NCBI RefSeq assembly: GCF_900176205.1
Contig: NZ_LT859959.1
Span: 3,617,001-3,681,000, forward strand
Origin: Bradyrhizobium sp. ORS 285
GTDB taxonomy: Bacteria > Pseudomonadota > Alphaproteobacteria > Rhizobiales > Xanthobacteraceae
DNA length: 64,000 nucleotides
Reading direction: 5' to 3'
Every line of letters starts with the position of its first letter. Within the stretch, counting starts at the first letter, position 1. Positions 42,617-49,710 of this stretch are shown piece by piece. The translations under genes and the position numbers were made by a program. The notes under the pieces are model-generated. The model saw nothing but the letters and a program-made list of their open reading frames with translations, made no database searches and was not told the origin of the DNA.

Positions 42617-43553
42617 TCTCGGGAATTCCGGGGCCGGGGTACCATTTCTTGCGCATCTTCAACAGGAAGGTCTGCGAGTTGTCGGCCGAGGCCGTGGCCT
42701 CGCGCGGCTGCCAGCTCGCATCATGCTGGTCCATGTCGGCATCCATCTCGATGTGGCAGCCGAACGGGCTGTTGAAGTACCAGAACCAGTTGGAGCCGAG
42801 GATGTGACGGCCGGGGCCCCAGAACGCCTGGTAGCCCTTCTCGACGAAGCGATAGCCGTTGGTGATCATTTCCGACGGGCCGCCGAAATGGAAGGTGAAG
42901 TGCTCGACGCCATGCATGTGCGGCGGCGCGCCGATCAGGAAATGGGTGTGATGATCGAGCGAGCCGGCGGGCTGCAGGAACGGCCCGGTGCCCGCGAAGC
43001 GATCGGTGCAGCGGAAGCCCAGGCGGTTGACGTAGAAGGCCTCCGCCTTCATCACGTCTGGCACGAAGTACACGACATGCGACAGCGAGCGCGGGCGGAT
43101 CACGCTGCCCGGCGGCGGCACGCCGAGACTGTTGACGGGCCTGAACACCACGCCACCCGGCGCATTCGAGATCTCGCTGGGGAGTACGAAGGGCCGCCGC
43201 GCCGTGAGCTGGAAGCCGATCACGAAGCCGCAATCGTCGATCGACTCGATCGAGCCGTCCGGCAGCCGCCGGACCTCGCGGTCGCGCCGCAGCTCGGCGG
43301 CAATCGCGCCCAATGTCGCTTCGTCGGCGACGCCCATCACCGTCTTGCGCAGGCGGCAGCCCGGCGTCGGCCCCGGCGGCAGCGACGGGTCGTCCTGCCG
43401 CGCGATCACGACAGCCGTCCCGTCCATCGCCTCGAAGCGGCCGCCGCGATCCGAGAGGTCGACCGCCGTCAGGCCGTAGTCGACCAGGAAGCGCGCCGCG
43501 CCCCTGACGTCGTCGACAGCGAAGACCAGGCTTTCCAGACCGACAATTTTCAT
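42600..43553 (-). CDS. Extradiol-type dioxygenase (VOC family, two domains)
   Basis: A 317-residue protein with two vicinal-oxygen-chelate domains (about 1-125 and 145-285). In the second domain the metal ligands are visible in LSHVVYFVPDV (His), VEHFTFHFGG (His) and CHIEMDADM (Glu). This is the layout of type I extradiol catechol dioxygenases. It would open the ring formed after hydroxylation. ATG 43553 has GAGGAAAG in front. The substrate is unknown. Confidence 0.88.
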   Translation of the reverse strand: MKIVGLESLVFAVDDVRGAARFLVDYGLTAVDLSDRGGRFEAMDGTAVVIARQDDPSLPPGPTPGCRLRKTVMGVADEATLGAIAAELRRDREVRRLPDGSIESIDDCGFVIGFQLTARRPFVLPSEISNAPGGVVFRPVNSLGVPPPGSVIRPRSLSHVVYFVPDVMKAEAFYVNRLGFRCTDRFAGTGPFLQPAGSLDHHTHFLIGAPPHMHGVEHFTFHFGGPSEMITNGYRFVEKGYQAFWGPGRHILGSNWFWYFNSPFGCHIEMDADMDQHDASWQPREATASADNSQTFLLKMRKKWYPGPGIPENGDYA

Positions 43554-43592
43554 GGCTTTCCTCTCCGCCTGTCGCTCAGGCGACCCTTCCGT

Positions 43593-44747
43593 TCAAGGTC
43601 TCGCGTTCAAGGTCTCGGCCACCCAATCCGCGATGTAGTGGCCGGCATTGATGCTATTGTCGAAGCTCGCATGCTGCGCGCCGCCTTCGCGATCGGTGAA
43701 GATCTTCAGCTCGCGCTTCGGCGAGTTGACCAGCTGCTCATAAGTCCGCTCGGCCCAATGCAGCGGGATCTGCGAATCCTTCTCGCCATGCGTCACCAGG
43801 AACGGCACCTTGATGCGATCGAGGACGCCGTCGAGGTGAACCCGCTCGGCGATCTGCATGAACTCGTCCTGGTCTTGCGCACCCCACACCCAGCGCACAT
43901 GCGCCCAGTAATGCGGGACCGGGAAGTTGCCTTCCTTCTGCAGCCGCTTCTTCTGCACGTCGCGCCAATCATGATTGGCGCCCCAGGCGACGCCGCAGGC
44001 GAAGCGCGGCTCGAACGCCACCGCACGCGGGCAGTAATAGCCGCCGAGCGAGACACCCTCGAGGCCGATGCGACTGGGATCGACGTCGCTGCGCGTCTCC
44101 AGCCAGTCGACGACGCGCGAGGCCCAGTGCTCGCTGTCATAGCGCGCCGTGAGCCCTTGCAGGCGCAGCGCCTCGCCCGAGCCCGGCTGATCGATGATCA
44201 AGGACGAAACGCCGCGCTTGGCCAGCCACGCTGGCAGCCCCACGCGATATTTCATCTCCTTGGTCGAGTCCAAGCCGTTGACCTGCACCAGCAGCGGCGC
44301 TGGTCCATCGCAGCCTTCCGCGCGCACCAGGAGGCCGGCAATGTGGCTGCCTTCATAGGGGATCTCGACGCGCTCGCAGTTCTCCCGCGCCAGCGCAATT
44401 CCCTTGGCGAAGGTGTCGAGACACTTGCGGTACAACGCCAGCCGGCCGGGCGCCTCATGCGCCTGCAGACGCTCGCAGGTAATCAGATAGCTCGCGGCGC
44501 GGCCATACTTCTCGCCGGCCGAGAGCAGCCGGCCCTTCGCCTCGTCCTCGGCGGCGAGCTCGCAGAGCTTGTCTGCCATCCGTGCCCAGGTCTCGCGAAA
44601 CGCCTGGGTGCCGCTGGCGTCGGGCTGCCGCGCCGCGTCCTGCAGCGGCGCGCACATCTCCTCGATCTCGCCGATCCTGGCACCCATCTCGATCGCCAGA
44701 TCGACCGACAGATTCCAGACGTAGTTGGTCGGAAAATACTTGAACAT
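43593..44747 (-). CDS. Alpha/beta hydrolase, C-C hydrolase type
   Basis: A 384-residue alpha/beta hydrolase with a helical N-terminal domain (about 1-130). It resembles 2,6-dihydroxypseudooxynicotine hydrolase and FrsA/DUF1100 proteins. The nucleophile elbow is LEGVSLGGYYCPRA; the acid lies in THGEKDSQIP and the His in GGAQHASFD. It probably cleaves a C-C bond in a side-chain or ring-opened intermediate. It is the first gene of the operon, 145 bp from the divergent LysR gene. Confidence 0.85.
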   Translation of the reverse strand: MFKYFPTNYVWNLSVDLAIEMGARIGEIEEMCAPLQDAARQPDASGTQAFRETWARMADKLCELAAEDEAKGRLLSAGEKYGRAASYLITCERLQAHEAPGRLALYRKCLDTFAKGIALARENCERVEIPYEGSHIAGLLVRAEGCDGPAPLLVQVNGLDSTKEMKYRVGLPAWLAKRGVSSLIIDQPGSGEALRLQGLTARYDSEHWASRVVDWLETRSDVDPSRIGLEGVSLGGYYCPRAVAFEPRFACGVAWGANHDWRDVQKKRLQKEGNFPVPHYWAHVRWVWGAQDQDEFMQIAERVHLDGVLDRIKVPFLVTHGEKDSQIPLHWAERTYEQLVNSPKRELKIFTDREGGAQHASFDNSINAGHYIADWVAETLNARP

Positions 44748-44824
44748 GCTGCACTCGCGACGCGCGGACCGGCCGCGCGTCTCCTTGACGTTTCTTCCCG
44801 GGATCTGGAGTAGCGCCGTTTGAC

Positions 44825-44841
44825 CATTCCGAAAAATTGAT
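44825..44841 (-). promoter_or_regulatory. Candidate LysR operator, copy A
   Basis: The plus-strand sequence CATTCCGAAAAATTGAT lies between the hydrolase operon and the lysR gene. Nearly the same sequence recurs at 46975-46990 in front of the channel-forming outer membrane gene, in the same orientation relative to that gene. NodD-subfamily LysR proteins bind A/T-rich sites with ATC/GAT half-sites, which fits GATTATCAAGATC just downstream (44838-44851). Confidence 0.5.
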
Positions 44842-44891
44842 TATCAAGATCGTTGGCATTGATCCTCTGAATACCTCCCGCGAGGCGGCCG

Positions 44892-45800
44892 ATGCGGTTC
44901 AACAACAAGTTCGATCTCAATCTGCTGGTCGCGCTCGGCCATCTGCTGCACCTGCGCAGCGTCAGCGGCGCGGCCGCGCGCATGAACATGACGCAGTCGG
45001 CGATGAGCAACGCCCTGCTCCGCCTGCGCACCTATTTCGACGACGAGCTGCTGGTGAAGATCGGCCGCAAGATGGAGCTGACGCCGCGGGCGGAGGTGCT
45101 CAAGGACTCGATCAGGGACCTTCTGGTGCGGGTCGACTGGGCGATCGCCTCATCCACGGAGTTCGACCCCGCGCAGTCCGACCGCTGCTTCAAGATCCTC
45201 GCCTCGGACTACACGCTGGTGACGCTGATCCCGCGGCTGCTGGCGCGCAGCGAAACCCTCGCCCCAGGCATCCGCTTCGATTTCCTGCAACAAGTGCAGC
45301 GGCCCGAGCGCGCGCTCGAGCGCGGCGACGTCGACCTGCTGATCATTCCCGAAGAGTTCAGCTCGAAGCTGCATCCGTCGGAGGTCATTTTCGAAGACGA
45401 TTTCTGCGTGATCGCCTGGAGCAAGGGCAAATATGGCAAGGGCAAGCTGTCACGACAGGATTTCGCCAGCGCGTCCCATGTCGTGATGCGGCCCGCGATC
45501 GCCGCGCAATCGCTCGAGACTCATTACCTTGAGCAACGTGACACCAGCCGCCGCGAGGACATCTCGGTCTACGCGTTCACCGCCATTCCGCATCTCATCA
45601 CCGGGACGGACCGCATCGCCACCGTGCATCGCAAATTGGCTGTCGCTGCCCAGCGCAGCCTGCCGATCCGCATCATCGATCTGCCGGTGAAGCTTCCGGT
45701 TCTGCGCCAGCGCGTGCAGTGGCACCGCTATCGCTCCAACGATGCCGGCCTGCTGTGGCTGCGCAACCTGATGCGCGAGGTCGTCGCCGAGCTGCCGTGA
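44892..45800 (+). CDS. LysR family regulator, NodD subfamily
   Basis: A 302-residue LysR regulator. The N-terminal helix-turn-helix (RFNNKFDLNLLVALGHLLHL, then MTQSAMSNALLRLRTYFDDEL) closely follows NodD in style, as does the LTPRAEVL linker. The C-terminal effector domain is complete. It is divergent from the eight-gene catabolic operon and most likely activates it in response to the aromatic substrate. It is not proposed to be a symbiotic NodD, since no nod genes are near. Confidence 0.88.
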   Translation: MRFNNKFDLNLLVALGHLLHLRSVSGAAARMNMTQSAMSNALLRLRTYFDDELLVKIGRKMELTPRAEVLKDSIRDLLVRVDWAIASSTEFDPAQSDRCFKILASDYTLVTLIPRLLARSETLAPGIRFDFLQQVQRPERALERGDVDLLIIPEEFSSKLHPSEVIFEDDFCVIAWSKGKYGKGKLSRQDFASASHVVMRPAIAAQSLETHYLEQRDTSRREDISVYAFTAIPHLITGTDRIATVHRKLAVAAQRSLPIRIIDLPVKLPVLRQRVQWHRYRSNDAGLLWLRNLMREVVAELP

Positions 45801-45824
45801 TCGACGTCCGCGGTCTCTCATGAA

Positions 45825-45852
45825 AACGGCCGGCGCAAGAGCGCCGGCCGTT
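45825..45852 (-). terminator. Terminator hairpin between lysR and the channel gene
   Basis: AACGGCCGGCGC (45825-45836) and GCGCCGGCCGTT (45841-45852) are perfectly complementary around a four-base loop. Read on the minus strand it is followed by TTTTC, so it best serves the leftward channel gene. It lies 33 bp beyond the downstream TGA at 45886, which supports that TGA as the ancestral gene end. Confidence 0.75.
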
Positions 45853-45885
45853 CGTAGCTCGCAATCATCGGGGCTGCAGCGCGGC

Positions 45886-45999
45886 TCAGTGCCTGGCCGG
45901 TCCGGCGCCCGGCGGAGGCGCCGGTACCCAGATCGGGAACGCCACGTTCGCCCACACCGTGTCGCTGCGGCTGCCGTTCTCGACAAGGAAGGTGTGCTA
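45886..45999 (-). pseudogene. Severed C-terminal strand of the channel gene (in-frame amber)
   Basis: After the TAG at 45999-45997 the same frame stays open for 36 codons (HTFLVENGSRSDTVW, ANVAFPIWVPAPPPG...) to TGA 45886. These residues look like the family's last beta strand (ENxxxGDSVW...FP pattern) and include the terminal aromatic needed for barrel assembly. The amber codon follows NVNY, where relatives tend to have a tryptophan, so a single TGG-to-TAG change is the simplest explanation. It may be a recent null allele, a suppressed codon or a sequence error. Confidence 0.7.
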
Positions 46000-46869
46000 G
46001 TAGTTCACATTGACCTGGAAGGACCCGCCATCATAGCTCAGTGACGGCCCGAGATTCAGCGACTTGAGGCGGTTGCCGTCCTGGACGCCCGCCAGATTGA
46101 ATGCCTTGACGCCATTGACCTTGTCGTCCTGATACTGATGCGTGTAGCCGCCGACCGCGCCGAACTTCCAGGCGCCGATGTTGTAGCCGATGTTGAAGTC
46201 GACCACGAACGCATCGCCGCTGCGATACTGCTGGCCCAGCTGCGTGAACGCGTTGACCGAGTCCGTATTGGTGGTGTTGAGCAGGAGACGCGGCGAGACA
46301 GCGAGCTCGAACCCCTTCGGATCGGCATAGCGATAGGCGACCACTGGCGAGATGGTCGTGTAGTTGGTGCCGACGTTCAGCGGCTGCCGCGCCGAGTAGG
46401 TGCCGGTATTCGGCATGATGTCGAGCCCGGCGGTCACGCTCTGGGTGGGCGACAATGCCCAGCGCAGGATCACCGGCGAGAAGGTGATGTTCGCAAGCCC
46501 GTTGGCCTGGGACGAGCCGCCCGGCGTGGTGTTCTCGAGATGCACGAACGGGACGACCAGCTGCGAATAGACATGGGCGCCGAAGAACTCGCCGGGATAA
46601 CTGGCGAGAAAGCGCATGGTCTCCGACACCGCAGACAGCCTGAAGTTGATCGGCAGCTTGTTGCCCTGGCCGTCATACAGGCCATTGGCGCTGGTGTAGC
46701 TGGTCTGGCTGATCGCAAACAGGCCGGGAATCGGCGGCATCGTTCCGATGAAGATGCCGGGTGACCCCGCCGGATAGTTCGTGGCGCCATTCTCCGCCGC
46801 CATTGCGCCTTGCAGCATTCCAGCCAGCATCAATGTCGCCAGAGCGGACTGCTTCAGTCCTCTTCTCAT
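45997..46869 (-). CDS. Outer-membrane transport protein, phenol MetA-type, C-terminally truncated
   Basis: A 290-residue protein up to the amber codon. The signal peptide is MRRGLKQSALATLMLAGMLQ to AMA. The mature part shows alternating beta strands (FSPVILRWALSPTQSVTAGL, AWKFGAVGGYTHQYQDDKV) like the Phenol_MetA_deg/COG4313 family of outer-membrane channels for aromatic compounds. Without the in-frame continuation to 45886 it would lack its last strand. It stands behind the LysR gene and shares an operator-like motif with the catabolic operon, so it is inferred to import the substrate. Confidence 0.8.
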   Translation of the reverse strand: MRRGLKQSALATLMLAGMLQGAMAAENGATNYPAGSPGIFIGTMPPIPGLFAISQTSYTSANGLYDGQGNKLPINFRLSAVSETMRFLASYPGEFFGAHVYSQLVVPFVHLENTTPGGSSQANGLANITFSPVILRWALSPTQSVTAGLDIMPNTGTYSARQPLNVGTNYTTISPVVAYRYADPKGFELAVSPRLLLNTTNTDSVNAFTQLGQQYRSGDAFVVDFNIGYNIGAWKFGAVGGYTHQYQDDKVNGVKAFNLAGVQDGNRLKSLNLGPSLSYDGGSFQVNVNY

Positions 46870-46974
46870 ATTCCCCCCTCAGTGGCGCGCTTCTTGAATG
46901 AGCTTGCCCCCATCGACCGCCGGGGCGGCGCACCGGCGCCCGACTGATCACGTCATTGATGAGCGATTTCGGAA

Positions 46975-46990
46975 CATTCGTAAAATTGAT
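46975..46990 (-). promoter_or_regulatory. Candidate LysR operator, copy B
   Basis: CATTCGTAAAATTGAT on the plus strand, about 105 bp upstream of the channel gene, matches copy A (44825-44841) with one gap and one mismatch. Both are followed within 13 bp by GATC half-sites (GATCGTTGTGATC here). The shared element suggests one regulon for the operon and the channel gene. Confidence 0.5.
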
Positions 46991-47039
46991 CGTTGTGATC
47001 TCATGTATTGAACAGCTTGATGCATCCGCGAGGGCTCAG

Positions 47040-47700
47040 CCGATGGGGTGCCCGCTCACCGCCCGCTGCTTGCTCTCGGATTGATTTGCCCGTCGGGTCG
47101 CCCAGGGCGGCCTTCCCAGCGGCCAAGCGGGGCAGCGAACTAACAACTCACGATGCGCCGGAAAACGGGTTTGGCATGGCGCATCAGTGACATCACCGCT
47201 GTCCAGTCCTGTCGCTCGAAAAATTGGACTTTCGTTTTTCCAAAAATGATGTTTTCTATCCCGGTCCCGTGCTCCTCGAGGGGGGCGCTTCGCGATCGTC
47301 ACGAACGTTGGGCGCGGGATGCGGTGGCCGCTGGCATGTCGCAGCACAGGAGACTGTGTGGACGGACGGCAGTTGGCGGACGTGAAATCGCGTGGTCCTG
47401 GCGCCCCGACGCTGGCGCTAAGTCTTCCGGTGAAGATGATCCCCGGAGGCGACGGTGGCTAAACAGCCGGACACCGGGGAGAGCGCGACATAAGCGTGAA
47501 GACCATCGCGCGGGGAATGCCGGGTTGATCCGGCTGAACCTGTGGTGACTGCCGCCTGCTTTTTTGTCTGCAGGCGGGCCATGGGTTGCGGCCAGCAGCC
47601 CGGCATTCCCTGCGCCCTCTGTGCTGAGGGCGAGCCCATTCGCAAAGCTCGGGCGCCGAAAGGCGTCGCGTTGACGATGGCCTATGACCGCCGACAACAG
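47040..47700. repeat. Degenerate Bradyrhizobium-type intergenic repeat
   Basis: Within the 1,015-bp gene-free stretch (46870-47884), this part has the look of a long high-copy repeat I associate with Bradyrhizobium genomes (GATTTGCCCGTCGGG near 47081; GCGATCGTCACGAACG near 47291; the GGGAATGCCGG block). Its core is a large stem: GCGCGGGGAATGCCGGG (47509-47525) pairs with CCCGGCATTCCCTGCGC (47599-47615), with an inner hairpin CCGCCTGC/GCAGGCGG (47553-47578). Short frames here are not credible genes. Identity with the repeat family is recalled, not searched. Confidence 0.55.
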
Positions 47701-47772
47701 CTCGCCTCCGCGAAGATGCGCCGCGCGCGAGCACAATGAATCCGTTCGCGCATTCATACACAATATACGATG

Positions 47773-47790
47773 ACGTGCAGAACCGCACGT
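47773..47790. promoter_or_regulatory. Perfect interrupted palindrome upstream of the receiver gene
   Basis: ACGTGC (47773-47778), AGAACC, GCACGT (47785-47790) is a perfect 6-6-6 palindrome, 95 bp before the receiver-domain gene. An operator is inferred from symmetry; the binding protein is unknown. Confidence 0.4.
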
Positions 47791-47884
47791 AATTCTACGG
47801 GATCGAAAATTTACGTCGAACTCAGAAACCGCCTCTTAAGCTCCACTCGCCCATCAGAGGCCGACACATAGCCGCGCGGGGACC

Positions 47885-48298
47885 ATGCTGAACGAACTTC
47901 TCGTGATCGAAGATGCCGATGTTCATCTGTCGATCCTGCGCAAGATCGCTGTGCAGGCGGGCTTTGCCACGACCGGCGTGAATTCGGTCGACGGCGCCAT
48001 GAGCGTGCTGCGCCGGCGCAACTTCGAGTGCATCACCCTCGATCTCAATCTCGGCGAACGCTCCGGCACGGAAGTGCTGCAGCTCCTCGCCGACATGAAG
48101 TCGCGGACGCCGATCCTGATCATCAGCGGCTCCGACGACCAGACCCGCGACGTCACGGTGCGGGCCGGCAAGATCCTCGGCTTGAACGTCTACCCGCCGT
48201 TCTCGAAGCCCGTGGATCTCGCGCTGCTCCGGCAGACGCTGCGCCAGATCGCCGCCGACACCGATCGGCAGCGCCTCGTCAAAGCCAATTTGCGCTAG
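47885..48298 (+). CDS. Single-domain response regulator
   Basis: A 137-residue CheY-like receiver with no output domain. The acidic pocket is VIEDAD near residue 9, the phosphoacceptor Asp is in ITLDLNLGERSG, and the Ser and Lys of the switch are in LIISGS and FSKPVD. All key residues are present. No kinase gene is adjacent. It may act in a phosphorelay or by protein contact. Start ATG 47885 is supported by the conserved N-terminus, not by a strong ribosome site. Confidence 0.87.
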   Translation: MLNELLVIEDADVHLSILRKIAVQAGFATTGVNSVDGAMSVLRRRNFECITLDLNLGERSGTEVLQLLADMKSRTPILIISGSDDQTRDVTVRAGKILGLNVYPPFSKPVDLALLRQTLRQIAADTDRQRLVKANLR

Positions 48299-48363
48299 AG
48301 TTCACGCACGTTTGTGACGCGTGCCCGCGGCGATGCCGCGCCGCGGCCATCGCCATGTCGCCT

Positions 48364-48403
48364 TTGATGCAGATCAAGGCGTCAGGCAGCCGTCGCCTAT
48401 TGG
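48364..48403 (+). promoter_or_regulatory. FNR/FixK box and -10 of the truncated haemoglobin gene
   Basis: TTGATGCAGATCAA (48364-48377) is a perfect TTGAT-N4-ATCAA site. A TATTGG -10-like element lies at 48398-48403, with its centre 30 bp from the box centre, which is the class II FNR/FixK activation geometry. The inferred start is near 48412, about 22 nt before the haemoglobin ATG. Confidence 0.75.
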
Positions 48404-48433
48404 CTGCCTTGGGGCGAACGGAATCGAGATGCA

Positions 48434-48856
48434 ATGACGGCAGTGGAGCAAGCCAGCGAAGCAGTGGTGGTCGAGGCGACACCGTACGATCTGATCGGCG
48501 GGGAAGCGGGCGTGCGCCGCCTGGCGGATCGCTTCTACGCGATCATGGACGAGGAGCCGGACGCGCGGCGCATTCGCGCGATGCACGATGCCGACCTCGG
48601 CCCTATCCGGCAATTGCTGTTCGAGTTTCTCAGCGGCTGGCTCGGCGGACCGCCGCTGTATTTCGAGCGCGCCGAGCACCGCTGCATCATGTCGGCGCAC
48701 CGGCCCTATCCGATCGGCGACAGCGAGCGCGACGAGTGGATGACGTGCATGCGCCGCGCGATGTTCGATTGCGACATCACGGGCGACATGTACGATCTGC
48801 TGGATCGGGCCTTCCTGCGGCTGGCGAACGCGTTCCGAACCCGTCCCGCCGGCTGA
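48434..48856 (+). CDS. Group II truncated haemoglobin
   Basis: A 140-residue haem protein: YDLIGGEAGVRRLADRFYAI at the start, FLSGWLGGPPLYFE and HRPYPIGDSERDEWM (proximal-His region with the group II signature). Such proteins bind O2, NO or H2S and are linked to NO detoxification and low-oxygen life. A perfect FixK-type box lies 57 bp upstream, so microaerobic induction is likely. ATG 48434 has GAG in front and is the only start that fits the family. Confidence 0.92.
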   Translation: MTAVEQASEAVVVEATPYDLIGGEAGVRRLADRFYAIMDEEPDARRIRAMHDADLGPIRQLLFEFLSGWLGGPPLYFERAEHRCIMSAHRPYPIGDSERDEWMTCMRRAMFDCDITGDMYDLLDRAFLRLANAFRTRPAG

Positions 48857-48867
48857 GCCGGACCGGC

Positions 48868-49062
48868 TCAGCCGCGCTTTTCGGCCGACTCGCGCGCCAA
48901 TCGTTCGGCACGCAAACGTTCACGGTTCTTGTAGAAGGCCCGCTGGGCCTCCTCGTGCTCTCGCATGGCCTGCTCGGCATCGGCCCTGCGCATGGCATCG
49001 CGCGCCCGGCGCTCTTCAGGCGTCAGGACGCGTGGCGGTCTGGCTGTGCTTTCGTAAGTCAT
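48868..49062 (-). CDS. Small highly charged helical protein
   Basis: A 64-residue protein made mostly of Arg, Glu and Ala (TPEERRARDAMRRADAEQAM, EHEEAQRAFYKNRERLRAER), predicted to form one long helix or coiled coil. No family was recognised. Codon use and position between two real genes support it, but no strong ribosome site is seen. It ends 11 bp from the convergent haemoglobin gene's stop. Confidence 0.55.
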   Translation of the reverse strand: MTYESTARPPRVLTPEERRARDAMRRADAEQAMREHEEAQRAFYKNRERLRAERLARESAEKRG

Positions 49063-49110
49063 GGCGATATAACGCCGGGGTGCCCCAGGTGTTCCCGCCG
49101 GGCCGGTCGT

Positions 49111-49497
49111 TTAGTCGGCTTTGCGCGGAAACAGCCGGTCGCGGATGTAGCGCGACGTCGGCGTCAGGCTGATCCCATAAGGCTTCTGCCACACCGCGCG
49201 GTCGATCTCCTTCTTGTCGCCGATCTCGAGCCGCCCCCTGGCGTTCTTGGCGATGAAGATCGCATCACTCATCTTGCGCCCGGATCGCTTGTTCTTGGCC
49301 GTGACTTCCTTCCACAGCCGCAGACGGCCGAGCTTGAGCTTCGGCAGTTCCTCCTTGATCTCGCGCTTGATGCAGTCCTTCGCGGTCTCGCGCGCCCGCT
49401 TGCGGCCGCCCGGAAACATCCAGCGGCCGTCGATGCAGCGCCGGACCAGGAGAACCTTGCCGCCCTTCGCGGCAACCAGCTTGGACGCCTTGGTCAT
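49111..49497 (-). CDS. Nudix hydrolase
   Basis: A 128-residue hydrolase of nucleoside diphosphate-X compounds. The Nudix box is GGRKRARETAKDCIKREIKE followed by EL, fitting Gx5Ex7REUxEExGU except that Pro replaces the last Gly. The catalytic Glu residues are kept. The protein is very basic, unlike MutT housekeeping enzymes, and the substrate is unknown. Start ATG 49497 is preferred over GTG 49515. Confidence 0.85.
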   Translation of the reverse strand: MTKASKLVAAKGGKVLLVRRCIDGRWMFPGGRKRARETAKDCIKREIKEELPKLKLGRLRLWKEVTAKNKRSGRKMSDAIFIAKNARGRLEIGDKKEIDRAVWQKPYGISLTPTSRYIRDRLFPRKAD

Positions 49498-49710
49498 TGC
49501 TTCCGAAACTCTCACCTCGCCTTGAAGCGGAGCCTAACAGGATTCGTTCCAACTCCCGCTCCGGACGATTGCGGAGGCCGGACCGGAGCTCGTGATCGAA
49601 TCCGCGTCCCTCATCAGTCGCGGACCACGCGTCCGGGTTCAGCCGCGCCGCCGCACAAAGCTGCTATCAGCGCCAACTCAGCCGTAGAGGCCAGGTCATT
49701 CGCAGTGAGA

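Noticed and set aside
44836..44846. TTGATTATCAA as an FNR/FixK box
   Set aside because: The half-sites TTGA and TCAA are only 3 bp apart, whereas the box needs 6 bp between them.
45997..45999. Selenocysteine or pyrrolysine recoding at the amber codon
   Set aside because: Selenocysteine uses TGA, not TAG, and pyrrolysine genes are not expected in this group. A nonsense mutation or read error is simpler.
46975..46990. A true nod box
   Set aside because: It shares an ATCAATTTTAC-like run with nod boxes, but the full consensus is not present and no nod genes follow.
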